From assembly GCA_022496185.1 (NCBI GenBank), contig WTXG01000236.1, forward strand, positions 1 to 55,258: a stretch of DNA of 55,258 nucleotides, given 5' to 3'. The notes under the pieces were generated by a model. The model searched no databases. It had not been told where the DNA came from and was given only the letters and a program-made list of their open reading frames with translations. This document shows positions 8,236 through 17,321 of the stretch, piece by piece. The position numbers and the translations under genes are program-made. The DNA comes from Multifurca ochricompacta (lineage: Eukaryota; Basidiomycota; Agaricomycetes; Russulales; Russulaceae). The stretch's first letter is position 1; each line of letters starts with the position of its first letter.

Positions 8236-8514
8236 GCACTCACAGAAGATGAGTGGCAGACATTAATGAAGGAAGGGCGATGCTTTCGTTGCAGAGCGTT
8301 GGGGCATATGTCTCGGGACTGCCCCAAGAAGGGGGTGCGTGTCGCCACGGCAACTATTGCGCCAGAAAGTCCCGCTCAGAACAACCCGCCAACCGTGGAC
8401 AAAAGGTCAAAGGAGGAGAAAGCCCAGGATATATGGGCTAATATGATGAAAGAAAGTGAGGAAGTGCGCGCCATTTTGGTAGAGAAGGCGTTTGCGAAAA
8501 AGGATTTTTGTTAG
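8236..8514 (+). pseudogene. gag: Gag C-terminal part of element 2 with zinc knuckle
   Basis: Coding resumes right after the element 1 LTR with ALTEDEWQTLMKEG, homologous to family II Gag, followed by a CCHC knuckle (CFRCRALGHMSRDC, C-x2-C-x4-H-x4-C) and the charged tail ending ...AKKDFC. The N-terminal three quarters of Gag are outside the window. Any ATG at 8230 comes from the LTR junction and is not an original start. The end contains the GGATTTT slip site. Confidence 0.9.
8502..8508 (+). promoter_or_regulatory. Gag-pol -1 frameshift heptamer GGATTTT, element 2
   Basis: The gag frame reads aaG GAT TTT TGT TAG. The -1 frame reads GGA TTT TTG TTA GGC and opens pol (LGSNPSAWAR...). Phase and position are identical in elements 3, 5 and 6. 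Confidence 0.7.
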
Positions 8515-9845
8515 GCTCGAACCCATCGGCCTGGGCAAGAGCACTCCATGTCACCTCTGTGTATGCTAGTCGATTCAAGTCGTTAAAAATACCAGTTCAT
8601 TTTGAAACTACACAGAGGACAGCCGACCGAGATATCTTAGTGGACTCTGGAGCCACAGACAATTTCATTCACCCACGACTAATCAAAACAATGAGCTTGG
8701 GAAGACTGGCGCTTCCCCAGGAAAAAAATATTTGGAATATCGACGGAACAGCCAATTGCGCTGGAAGGATCACTCACTACACAGACCTAAAAGTCCAGGT
8801 TGGGGAAACGACGAAGGTCATTCGCTTCTTGATTATGGACTTAGGAGATGAAGATCTCATCTTGGGGTATCCCTGGCTTGCAGCTTTCGAGCCCAAGATT
8901 AACTGGGCTGATGCGACCATGGATCAGGACTCGTACCCAACCATTATCACATCGCTGGGCTACGATTATGCAATCAGGCATCCAGTAGTCAGGGCTACAC
9001 AGACAGAAGAAGGGGATGACCCTGGTCAATGTTACGTCACCAAAGCATCGGAACTGGCCCAAAAGGCCATGCAGGGACAAGCCGAGAAAACCTACCAAGA
9101 TGTAGTGCCGAGTGTCTATCAGCAGCACTGGAAAGTATTCTCGGAAGAAGAATCACATCGCTTTCCCCCAGAACGGCCATGGGATCACGCCATTGACCTC
9201 CTCCCAGACACGCCAGCCGCCATAGACTGCAAAGTCTACCCACTGTCCCAGACCGAGCAGGTAGCACTCACGGAGTTTCTCGAAGAACACTTAGCCAAGG
9301 GGTACATTCGCCCATCCAAGTTGCAGTATGCCTCACCCTTCTTCTTTATCAAAAAGAAGGATGGCAAGCTATGACCAGTCCAGGACTACCGGAAAATCAA
9401 TATGTATACTGTGAAGAACGCCTATCCCTTGCCCCTCATTTCCGAACTTATTGACACCATGCGGGATAAATCCCTCTTTTCGAAAATGGACGTATGCTGG
9501 GGTTACAATAATGTGAGAATCAAGGAAGGTGACCAATGCAAGGCGGCATTCAAAACGAATCAAGGATTGTTCGAACCAAATGTCATGTTCTTTGGGCTTA
9601 CAAACTCACCAGCGACATTCCAATCCATGATGAACCACATCTTTCGGGATCTCATCCTTACCGGCGAAGTGGTAGTCTACATGGACGACATCCTGGTTGC
9701 CACCACCAATGATTTAAACCACCACTGAGAATGAGTGCATCAGGTGCTGGACGTATTGCATGAGCATAATTTGTACCTCAAGCCTGCAAAATGTTCCTTT
9801 GAACAGCACAGCGTTGAGTACCTAGGAGTAATTCTGGAGGGAGGA
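8508..9845 (+). pseudogene. pol: Pol 5' half of element 2: protease and RT, cut by element 3
   Basis: One frame holds the protease (ILVDSGATDNFI, LILGYPWLAAFEPKINW) and RT through YMDDILVAT and [10 protein letters not shown]. It has in-frame TGA codons near 9372 (K-L-stop-PVQDY, ancestral CGA Arg), near 9726 and near 9732 (HH-stop-E-stop-VHQ, both Arg CGA in sister copies). All three are C-to-T changes at CpG. The frame ends at the target site gagga (9841-9845) of element 3 and resumes at 17322 as R-V-R-M-D-P, so there is no frame loss at the insertion. Confidence 0.93.
9841..9845. repeat. Target-site duplication gagga of element 3 (left copy)
   Basis: The identical 5-mer recurs at 17322-17326. 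Removing element 3 and one copy restores an uninterrupted RT frame (LEGGRVRMDP) in element 2. Confidence 0.95.
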
Positions 9846-10432
9846 TGTTATGTCCGGTGTGGGACGTTCCACACGACTTGTGTGACAGTGCGATTCGTGG
9901 ATTCAGATAAGGGACCAATCGGATCCCTTGGAGTTAAGTGTGATGAGTCAAAGTCAAAGAGGCTGTACTCTAAGACGATGGTGAGCAGAAAGTGCCAGAA
10001 GCACTGAGACGAGTGATCTTCAAGAGACAAAGGGAAGTCCAGAAGACAAGCACCGATGTATTCAATAAGTCGAGTCTGAGGTCTACAAGGTAGCTACAGT
10101 GGACTTATATACGTAATCGAATGAGCGTCTAAAGATAAGATATGACGGAGTCATGTGGGCCCGAATATACGAAAGCGGAGGGCGTAAAGCCGCGCTTCTG
10201 ATAGGGAATTAAGTAAGTGTCCGGTCATAAGGATAAGAGATAAGCGATAAGCAATGGCAAGTCAAACACTCGTACAGTAACACAAACAAAGACAAAGACA
10301 GTCATGGGGAGGGGAGCAAGGCACGTGATGGATCCCACGACGGAGACGTAATCTGATAGTGAAGGGTAGGCGGTAGGGAGGGGTCGTCATTGGGTAAGAA
10401 GAAAAAGACAGGAAGAGATGGGGTTCGTAACA
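9846..10432 (-). repeat. 3' LTR of element 3
   Basis: 587 bp; it lies left on the plus strand and downstream in sense. It starts tgttatg on plus and ends gttcgtaaca. Its differences from the partner at 16735-17321 are all at CpG sites. Confidence 0.96.
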
Positions 10433-10447
10433 TCACCCCCTCTTCTG
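10433..10447 (-). other. 3' polypurine tract of element 3
   Basis: Sense AGAAGAGGGGGTGA abuts the 3' LTR. It is the expected RNase H-resistant plus-strand primer. The same tract precedes the 3' LTRs of elements 5 and 6 and is nearly repeated in integrase. Confidence 0.85.
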
Positions 10448-10463
10448 GTTCTAGCAGTCCCGG

Positions 10464-11696
10464 CTAGAAACGACTCGTACCGTCATCATCCTGTACCAGT
10501 TCCAAGTAGTTGTCAGCTACATTACGATTGTCCATTCGATACATCTCCAACTCCTGCGGGCAGGCATGGGTGCGAAGGAAGCCATATGGACCACGCTGGC
10601 CACACGCGTGGCACAAGTCGTAGACTGGGCAGTCGATCTCCTTATGCCCGGCGTTATGACGGAGACACTTGCCACACCAGCTCGATGGGTTGTTGATTGT
10701 TGGGGCCACCCCTACACGTCGAAAGATACAGTGTCGGCTCCAGTGAAGATCACTTCGGCAGTGTCGACACCACTTGCGGTTGAGAGGGCAATTCCAGCTA
10801 ATGTGATATTTGCTGTCACATTGCCAGCAGGTCTCCCCGCGTGGATTCTCGTGCAGTCGTGGCATCTCGAGCCGACTCGGTAGCAGTGTCGGGGCCGCCC
10901 CCAGTGTCCGAGGAGGGAGAGGTCGTGCATAGGTGTCGGCATACCTTTCAGCGATTGTCTGATACGCATCTCCTGCCTCCAACCTCTTCCTAATCTCGAC
11001 AATCTCCTGTTCCAACTGGAACATTCCATTCGTTAGTCTCACCATCATCTTCGCATGCTCCTTATACTGCTGGCTCAGTGTTCTTCGTAGGGTGATACTC
11101 TTCCGCAGTCTCATGACTTCTGCCTTAAGACGTGGGAGCCTCATGTCATTCATCACTTCTTCGATCGCGAAGGCGTGGCAGTCCTCCGCGGCAAGATGGC
11201 CCAACTGCTCATCGGTCAGTGTATGGTGCAATCGGCCCATGTACCTTTCTTCCAGATAAACGGGAGCCCCGTAAACCAGTCCATCCTTCCTCATGCATCC
11301 TGCCACATCCATCCCTCCGTTGGTGTAATAGATGTATTTTGCAATGGCCTTGGAGCCGTCAGCCATCATGATTTCTAGAGGGAAGTACATGGATGAGTTG
11401 GGGTTGTTGGGGATGAAGGGGAATTCGGGGGCTTTGTCATCAACCTCCCCATTAAGCAGGTTGTTGGGGTGGGGCTCTTCACAGTGGGTGAAGTCGTCGT
11501 TCGGGTTTGGGGACTGGGTTTTGATACGGGCTTCTGCAGCTTCATAGTCGATGGGGGAGGAGGGACGAGTGGACGGGTGAGTAGACAGGAAGTTTTCGAC
11601 AACAGTCATCGGGGAGGCGAAAGCGTCAATGGCGGCAGAGGCAGCGATGAAAGACATGATAGATTGTTCTGTGGTAGTAATTCGCTGGGGTAGCAT
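10464..11696 (-). CDS. ORF3 of element 3: post-pol protein with four zinc knuckles
   Basis: Intact 410-codon ORF, ATG 11696, 37 nt after the pol stop. Acidic N-terminus (about 40-90), YFPLEIMMADGSKAIAKYIYYTNGGMDVAGC block (about 100-130), predicted coiled coil (about 190-265, LPRLKAEVMRLRK...FQLEQEIVEIRKRLEAG). Four Cys-rich modules follow at about 290-385: CWQCDSKYHISWNC and CRHCRSDLHWSRHC are exact C-x2-C-x4-H-x4-C; CGKCLRHNAGHKEIDC has a 6-residue spacing; CHACGQRGPYGFLRTHAC is a variant. Conserved tail LVQDDDG. It may be a second nucleocapsid-like or chaperone protein; an envelope role is unlikely because no signal peptide or membrane helix is seen. How it is translated is unknown. Confidence 0.9.
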   Translation of the reverse strand: MLPQRITTTEQSIMSFIAASAAIDAFASPMTVVENFLSTHPSTRPSSPIDYEAAEARIKTQSPNPNDDFTHCEEPHPNNLLNGEVDDKAPEFPFIPNNPNSSMYFPLEIMMADGSKAIAKYIYYTNGGMDVAGCMRKDGLVYGAPVYLEERYMGRLHHTLTDEQLGHLAAEDCHAFAIEEVMNDMRLPRLKAEVMRLRKSITLRRTLSQQYKEHAKMMVRLTNGMFQLEQEIVEIRKRLEAGDAYQTIAERYADTYARPLPPRTLGAAPTLLPSRLEMPRLHENPRGETCWQCDSKYHISWNCPLNRKWCRHCRSDLHWSRHCIFRRVGVAPTINNPSSWCGKCLRHNAGHKEIDCPVYDLCHACGQRGPYGFLRTHACPQELEMYRMDNRNVADNYLELVQDDDGTSRF

Positions 11697-11733
11697 ATAC
11701 TGGGGGGGCTTGAAAGGATCTGAGGCTGTTCTT

Positions 11734-14700
11734 TTAACTGTTCTTGGGCACTTCTGGGTGTTGGGTGTGGAACTCCGCGATAAGGGCCGGGGCAGAGATA
11801 TCTCCGGCTGGCTCCCACGAGTTGTCAGAGGCTGGGAATCCTTTCCACTTGATTAGGTAGTACAATTTGCACCCTCGGCCTTGTTGCTTGGAATCTAGAA
11901 TGCGTTCCACTTCCCACTCTTCTTCTCCATCGATAAGGTCAGGTGGGGGTCTCGAGAAGTTTTCTCCATGCAGAAGTGTCTCTTTGTAAGGGGTGAGCAA
12001 CCTGGCATGGAAGACCAGGTGAATGCGCCATGCAGGGGGGAGTTTGAGTTCATATGACACATCCGACAGCTTCCTTGTTATCTTGAAGGGCCCGTGATGT
12101 CGGGGCGCTAACTTGGCCGTTGGATGTGATGTATGAATGTTCTTCCCTTCCAGCCACACCAGGTCATTGGTTCGATAAGGCGTGAACCTTGTGGGCTTCT
12201 CTGCCAGGGTCTTTTGCGCCTTCAACAGGTTTTCATTGGCCGATTTCCTGACCTCTTCCCATTGGTTGATACGCTGTGTAACCGAGGGGACGTTCATTGG
12301 CTTTCCCGTCCATGTGGCTCGGGGTGTCCATCCCATGATAAGTGAGAATGGGGGGTGTTTCGTGGTGCCATTGGGCCAGGAATTGTGTGCAAATTCCGCC
12401 GTTGCGAGCCAGTCAGCCCAATCATCTTGTCGTCCGTTGCACCAGAATCGAAGGTACTGTTCGAGCCATTGGTTTGTTCTCTCTGACTGTCCATCTGTCT
12501 GTGGGTGATATGCCGTAGAGATGTTCTGGGTAATGTTCAGCGTTTTGCAGAGTGCCCTGGCGAACGCCGATGTGAAACGTGGGTCGTGGTCTGAAATGAT
12601 CTTTTCAGGGAGGCCATAGTGTCTGTAGACATGATTCAGGTATAGTTTGGCCACTTCTTCGGCCGTAATGGACTCTTTACAGGGTATGAACAGTGCTGCT
12701 TTCGAATAATCGTGGTCGGTGATGGTCAGGATTGAGTCAAACCCTCTGGAAGTGGGGAGTTTGACAATGAAGTCCATGGCGATGGTCTGGAATGGTTGTG
12801 AAGTTGTTGGTGCGATTGGGAACAGTGCTGGTGGGTGTGGGTGCGTATTCACTTTGTTGGCCTGGCAGTCTGCGCATCCCTTCACGTATTCTTCTACATC
12901 CTTTTTCATATTCGGCCACCAGTAGTCTCGTTTGGCAAGCGCGTAGGTGTTAGCAATGCCTGGGTGCCCTGCAGAGGGGAGGTCATGGTGAAAATGGATC
13001 ACCCCCCTCTTAATGTTGTCGCCACCGGTGACAACAAGCCGATCCCCGTCCTTCCACCAGAGGCCATTGATTTTCTTCAGGTTATGTGCATCTGCCCAAG
13101 TTTCGCATAATTGTTGATTCATATTTTGCGACACTTGGGCCCATAAATCCATGTTGTGAAGACTGACGACCGCTGTCTTTGCAAAAACGTCTTCGGGGAG
13201 TACTACGATGTCATTGTTATCCTCCCCACCGTTGTTCAGATCTGGTCGTCATGATAGCGCATCCGCGCGTGTGTTGCGACTACCTGCAATGTGTTTTAAC
13301 ACAAAATTGTATTCTTCTAGCTCCAGAACCTCGTGAGCAACTCGTCGACTAATCTTGTGGGGCTCCTTCCAATAGAGTAGGTTGGAGTGGTCAGTGTGGA
13401 TAATGGTTTTATGAGGGGTTCCCGCTAGGTATGGTTGCCAGTGTCGCAGCGCTTTTACAATGGCCAGTAACTCTCTATCCCAAATGTCGTAGTTTCGCTC
13501 TGCCAGTGAGAACGTTTCCGAGTAGAAGGCGACAGGATGGAGCAATCCGGTTGCATCTCGTTGATTTAGTACCGCGCCATTGGCAAAGTGGGACGCATCG
13601 ACTTCCAGTTCAAAGGGTTTTTCTAAATCTGGTTGTAGGAGGACCGGCTCAGAGCTGATGATATTGCGAATCTGCTCAAAGGTGCATTGCTGCTCCTCTG
13701 CCCACTTCCATGGTACATCCTTCTTCAACAGTTCGTTTAGTGGCTGAGCAATACCAGAGAATCCTCGAACGAATCGTTGATAGAAGTTGCAAAACCCCAC
13801 AAAGGACCGCACATCCTTGACGCACGTGGGTATGGGCCATTCCCGAACCCCTTGGACTTTTACTGGGTCCATTCGCACCTGTCCTCCTTCTAGGATAACT
13901 CCCAGGTACTCTACGATAGGCTGTTCAAACGAGCATTTCGCTGGTTTAAGGTATAGGTCATGCTCATGTAGAATGTCCAGCACTTGATGTACCCGTGCTC
14001 GGTGGTGCGTAAGGTCATTTGCAGTAGCCACTAAGATATCGTCCATGTACACTACCACCTCGCCAGTAAGGATGAGATCGCGGAATATATGATTCATCAT
14101 GGATTGAAATGTGGCTGGTGAGTTGGTAAGGCCAAAAAACATGACATTTGGTTCGAAGAGCCCTTGGTTGGTTTTGAACGCTGCTTTACACTGATCTCCT
14201 TCCTTGATTCGGACATTGTTGTACCCCCAGCGGATGTCCATTTTAGAGAATAGGGACTTGTCTTGCATGGTGTCAATGAGTTCCGATATAAGTGGTAGTG
14301 GATAGGCGTTTTTCACAGTGTGGGCATTGATTCGTCGATAATCCTGGATGGGTCGTAGCTTTCCATCTTTCTTCTTGATAAAGAAGAATGGTGACGCATA
14401 TGGTGACTTTGATGGACGAATGTACCCCTTTGCAAGATGTTCCTCGAGAAATGCAGTAAGTGCTGTTTGTTCCGCTTGTGACAGTGGATAGATTTTACAA
14501 TCGATTGCTAATGGAGCGTCGGGTGCAAATTCAATAGCATGGTCCCATGGTCGTGCGGGCGGGAAGCATTGAGACTCCTCTTCCGAGAAGACTTTCCGAT
14601 GGCGGTGATATTCTTGTGGCACTACCTCTTCAAAGGTCTTTTCCACCTGTCCCTCTATTGCTTTCTGCGCAAGTTCCGATGCCTTTGTGGTGAAGCCATA

Positions 14701-15213
14701 GCTCGGATCTTCTTCCTCATTCACCCTTCGCGCTACCGAATGTCGGGCGGCATAGTCATACCCCATTGACGTGATAAGGACAGGGTAGAATTCTTTATCC
14801 ATAGTCGCGTCGCTCCAGTTAATTTTTGGTTCAAATGCCGCGAGCCAGGGATATCTGAGGATAAGATCTTCGTCGCCTAAATTGGTGACTAGGAAGCGGA
14901 TAGCTTTCGTTACTTCCCCTACTTGGACATTGAGATCGGTATAGTGCGTAATCTTCCCCGCTCGATTGGCGGTCCCATCAATATTCCAAATATTCTTTTC
15001 TTGGGGAAGTGCCAGCATTCCCAATCCCATGGTCTTTGCCATTCGTGGGCTGATGAAATTGTCGGTGGCACCTGAGTCAATCAGGATGTCACGGTCAGCC
15101 GTTTTCTGTGTAGTCTCGAAATGTACTGGTATTTTCAGTGATTTGAAGCGACTAGTATACACAGAGGTTACATGTAGCACTCGTGCCCAGGCCGATGGGT
15201 TTGAGCCGATCAA
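11734..15213 (-). pseudogene. pol: Pol of element 3 (PR-RT-RNase H-IN-chromodomain), one nonsense codon
   Basis: A single frame of about 1160 codons entered by the -1 slip. Protease DSG is near residue 46 (LIDSGATDNFI). RT has YMDDILVAT near residue 390. RNase H has [29 protein letters not shown] and HTDHSNLLYW. Integrase has HHCC (HFHHDLPSAGHPG...CADCQ) and D-D-E (AMDFIVK, ISDHDPRF, SERTNQWLEQ). The C-terminal chromodomain is [18 protein letters not shown]. The only visible break is TGA at about 13251-13249 (ALS-stop-RPD), where CGA is expected. Chromodomains target integration to heterochromatin in related chromoviruses. It is otherwise complete, so it may have been active until that single change. 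Confidence 0.94.
12999..13011 (-). other. Central polypurine tract in integrase, element 3
   Basis: Sense AAGAGGGGGGTGA lies near the middle of the element (4.3 kb from its 5' end). The codons AAG AGG GGG GTG are fixed in five copies whose neighbouring codons vary. Confidence 0.7.
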
Positions 15214-16715
15214 AAATCCTTTTTCGCGAATGCCTTTTCTACCAAAATGGCCCTTACTTCTTCACTTTCTTTCATCATATTCGCCCATATGTCCTGTGCT
15301 TTTTCTTCTTTTGTCTTTTTGTCGATAGTTGGTGGGTTATTACGGATGGGCGTAACTGTTGCCTCCGCTGCCCGTGCTCCCTTTTTCGGGCATTCCCTCG
15401 ACATGTGCCCCTGGGCTTTACAGCGAAAGCACCTTCCTTCCTTCATCAGGGTTTGCCTCTCGTCTTCAGTGAGTGCAACCCGCGCTCTGGTTCTGTCGGC
15501 GGAGGTGTCCATTGCATTTGGATCCCTCTGACTGGCATGTGCAGGTTTAACTCCGAAGGCGGCCTTCCACTGGTCACGGGTTTTTCCTTTCTTTGTGTCG
15601 ACCCCAAAGCATGTCTGGAAGTCCAGGTAATCTTGCTGCTGTCGCCGCGCAGCATCGACCCATGAGTCCCAGTCATTGGGGTGATGGAACTGAATAATGT
15701 TTTTCACCAGGGGATTAGGCAACCCCTGGGAGAAGAGGTCCAAGGTTGCCTCTTCATCAGTATTGTAGCCGGCTCGGTTGGCCAAGCTTCTGAACTTCGC
15801 TACATAGGCGTCCAGCTCTCCTTTCTCCATTCTTAAAGCCTTAAGTTCTCGAGCGGCCTTCTGCTTGGCCTGCCCATCTGTGAAGGCATCCTTGAACCTC
15901 TGGGCGATAGTTTCCCAGAGGCCTTCGCTGGTGGTACGACGACCACTTTCAATCTGTTCGTTCAGCCATTCAAGCTGTTCCATCGTCCAGTCATCTACTG
16001 CCTCTCCTCGAATTAATGACAGAAAGAGGTTGGCTCGTTGGAAAGGGTTGATGATCTGGGGAACATCGTGGTTGAAGTTCTTGAAGGTGGTAAACTCCAA
16101 CATGAATTTTTTGCTTTGTGATCGGTCTCCTGTGAACGTCTGTGGTAATACACCCGACAGGCGTCCTGATGGTGGGGGAATGTTGGGTGGTAACATAGCC
16201 AGAGGAGGAGGAGGAGGAGCCGGGTCTGGGAGTTGGGCTGCAATGGTGGACATGTTCTGGTAAAACGGGGTGACAGTGTCGGTGGACTGTATGGATATCT
16301 GGGGAGTTGTCAAAGCAGGGGCTCTGGACGTGACAACTGCGGGTGCAACTGGGGATGTAGTCGATGCTAATACCAGTGCTTCTTCACTATGTTCTTCTAC
16401 GTACTCTTCTGGTTCAGAGTCCGTAACAATGGCCGGGGGGTTCTCCCTCCATGGTCCTAATCCAAATTCAGGGGGAGCGGGTCCTGTAGTAACCCAAGAG
16501 TGTCGGCTGTCCGAATATCGGATTCGATACCAAACTCTTTTCTCGTCGTCGTATTCTACCGGTTGGTATCTTCCATCGTGATAGACGTAGTATCCAAACT
16601 CAGACTCAAAATCTTTCCAGGTGGCAGAGCCAAGTACTTGTTGTGAAAGGTCAGGCTCGTCCCTTCGTTCGATGGGTTCTTCTTTAAAGAGGGTCTGACT
16701 GCGGCTGGAAGCCAT
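15210..16715 (-). CDS. gag: Gag of element 3
   Basis: Intact 501-codon Gag. Start ATG 16715 has A at -3 and G at +4 and is the first ATG after the predicted RNA start. The N-terminal domain (about 1-85) is aromatic and acidic (FGYYVYHDGRYQPVEYDDEKRVWYRIRYSDSRHSWV), followed by an acidic/Pro-rich linker. The capsid region is at about 190-380 (SKKFMLEFTTFKNFN...WTMEQLEWLNEQ). One CCHC knuckle is near residue 435 (CFRCKAQGHMSREC). The end is ...KKDF at the GGATTTT slip site. It forms the particle shell and packages RNA. The N-terminal domain matches separate ORF E of family I. Confidence 0.94.
   Translation of the reverse strand: MASSRSQTLFKEEPIERRDEPDLSQQVLGSATWKDFESEFGYYVYHDGRYQPVEYDDEKRVWYRIRYSDSRHSWVTTGPAPPEFGLGPWRENPPAIVTDSEPEEYVEEHSEEALVLASTTSPVAPAVVTSRAPALTTPQISIQSTDTVTPFYQNMSTIAAQLPDPAPPPPPLAMLPPNIPPPSGRLSGVLPQTFTGDRSQSKKFMLEFTTFKNFNHDVPQIINPFQRANLFLSLIRGEAVDDWTMEQLEWLNEQIESGRRTTSEGLWETIAQRFKDAFTDGQAKQKAARELKALRMEKGELDAYVAKFRSLANRAGYNTDEEATLDLFSQGLPNPLVKNIIQFHHPNDWDSWVDAARRQQQDYLDFQTCFGVDTKKGKTRDQWKAAFGVKPAHASQRDPNAMDTSADRTRARVALTEDERQTLMKEGRCFRCKAQGHMSRECPKKGARAAEATVTPIRNNPPTIDKKTKEEKAQDIWANMMKESEEVRAILVEKAFAKKDF
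15213..15219 (-). promoter_or_regulatory. Gag-pol -1 frameshift heptamer GGATTTT, element 3
   Basis: Gag frame aaG GAT TTT TGA; -1 frame GGA TTT TTG ATC opens pol. The stop codon is immediately 3' of the heptamer. Confidence 0.72.
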
Positions 16716-16721
16716 GATGAG

Positions 16722-16732
16722 AGACTCGACTT
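16722..16732 (-). other. Self-primer binding site of element 3
   Basis: Sense AAGTCGAGTCT lies 2 nt past the LTR and is complementary over exactly 11 nt to the predicted RNA 5' end AGACTCGACTT. The complementarity ends on both sides. This is the same length as in yeast Tf1 self-priming (established for Tf1). Confidence 0.85.
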
Positions 16733-16734
16733 GA

Positions 16735-17321
16735 TGTTACGTCCGGTGCAGGACGTTCCACACGACTTGTGTGACAGCGCGATTCGTGGATTCAGATAAG
16801 GGACCAATCGGATCCCTTGGAGTTAAGTGTGATGAGTCAAAGTCAAAGAGGCTGTACTCTAAGACGATGGTGAGCAGAAAGTGCCAGAAGCACTGAGACG
16901 AGTGATCTTCAAGAGACAAAGGGAAGTCCAGAAGACAAGCACCGATGTATTCAATAAGTCGAGTCTGAGGTCTACAAGGTAGCTACAGTGGACTTATATA
17001 CATAATCAAATGAGCGTCTAAAGATAAGATACGACGGAGTCATGTGGGCCCGAATATACGAAAGCGGAGGGCGTAAAGCCGCGCTTCTGATAGGGAATTA
17101 AGTAAGTGTCCGGTCATAAGGATAAGAGATAAGTGATAAGCAATGGCAAGTCAAACACTCGTACAGTAACACAAACAAAGACAAAGACAGTCACGGGGAG
17201 GGGAGCAAGGCACGTGATGGATCCCACGACGGAGACGTAATCTGATAGTGAAGGGTAGGCGGTAGGGAGGGGTCGTCATTGGGTAAGAAGAAAAAGACAG
17301 GAAGAGATGGGGTTCGTAACA
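16735..17321 (-). repeat. 5' LTR of element 3
   Basis: 587 bp, sense TGTTACGAACCCC...CCGGACGTAACA. It contains the TATA box, the predicted RNA start and an AUG-free R-U5 of about 230 nt before gag. Confidence 0.96.
16956..17000 (-). promoter_or_regulatory. Element 3 LTR TATA box and RNA start
   Basis: Sense TATATAA at 17000-16994; the RNA start is predicted at 16966 (AGACTCGACTT), 34 nt downstream, defined by complementarity to the primer site 16722-16732. Confidence 0.8.

Larger units (their letters stand above)
9846..17321 (-). mobile_element. Element 3: complete family II retrotransposon
   Basis: 7476 bp, bounded by two 587-bp LTRs and a perfect 5-bp duplication gagga (9841-9845 and 17322-17326) inside the RT of element 2. 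Sense order: LTR, primer site, gag, pol, ORF3, polypurine tract, LTR. Gag and ORF3 are intact and pol has one visible nonsense codon, so this is the best family reference in the window. The two LTRs differ at 9 positions, all CpG transitions. Confidence 0.97.

Noticed and set aside
10464..11696. ORF3 as an envelope gene (errantivirus-like)
   Set aside because: No signal peptide, transmembrane helix or furin-like site; the Cys-rich part is made of CCHC knuckles.
12133..12508. Various 60-150 codon frames antisense to pol in all copies
   Set aside because: They recur opposite the same conserved pol segments in every copy, as expected for shadow frames, and none has an independent feature.
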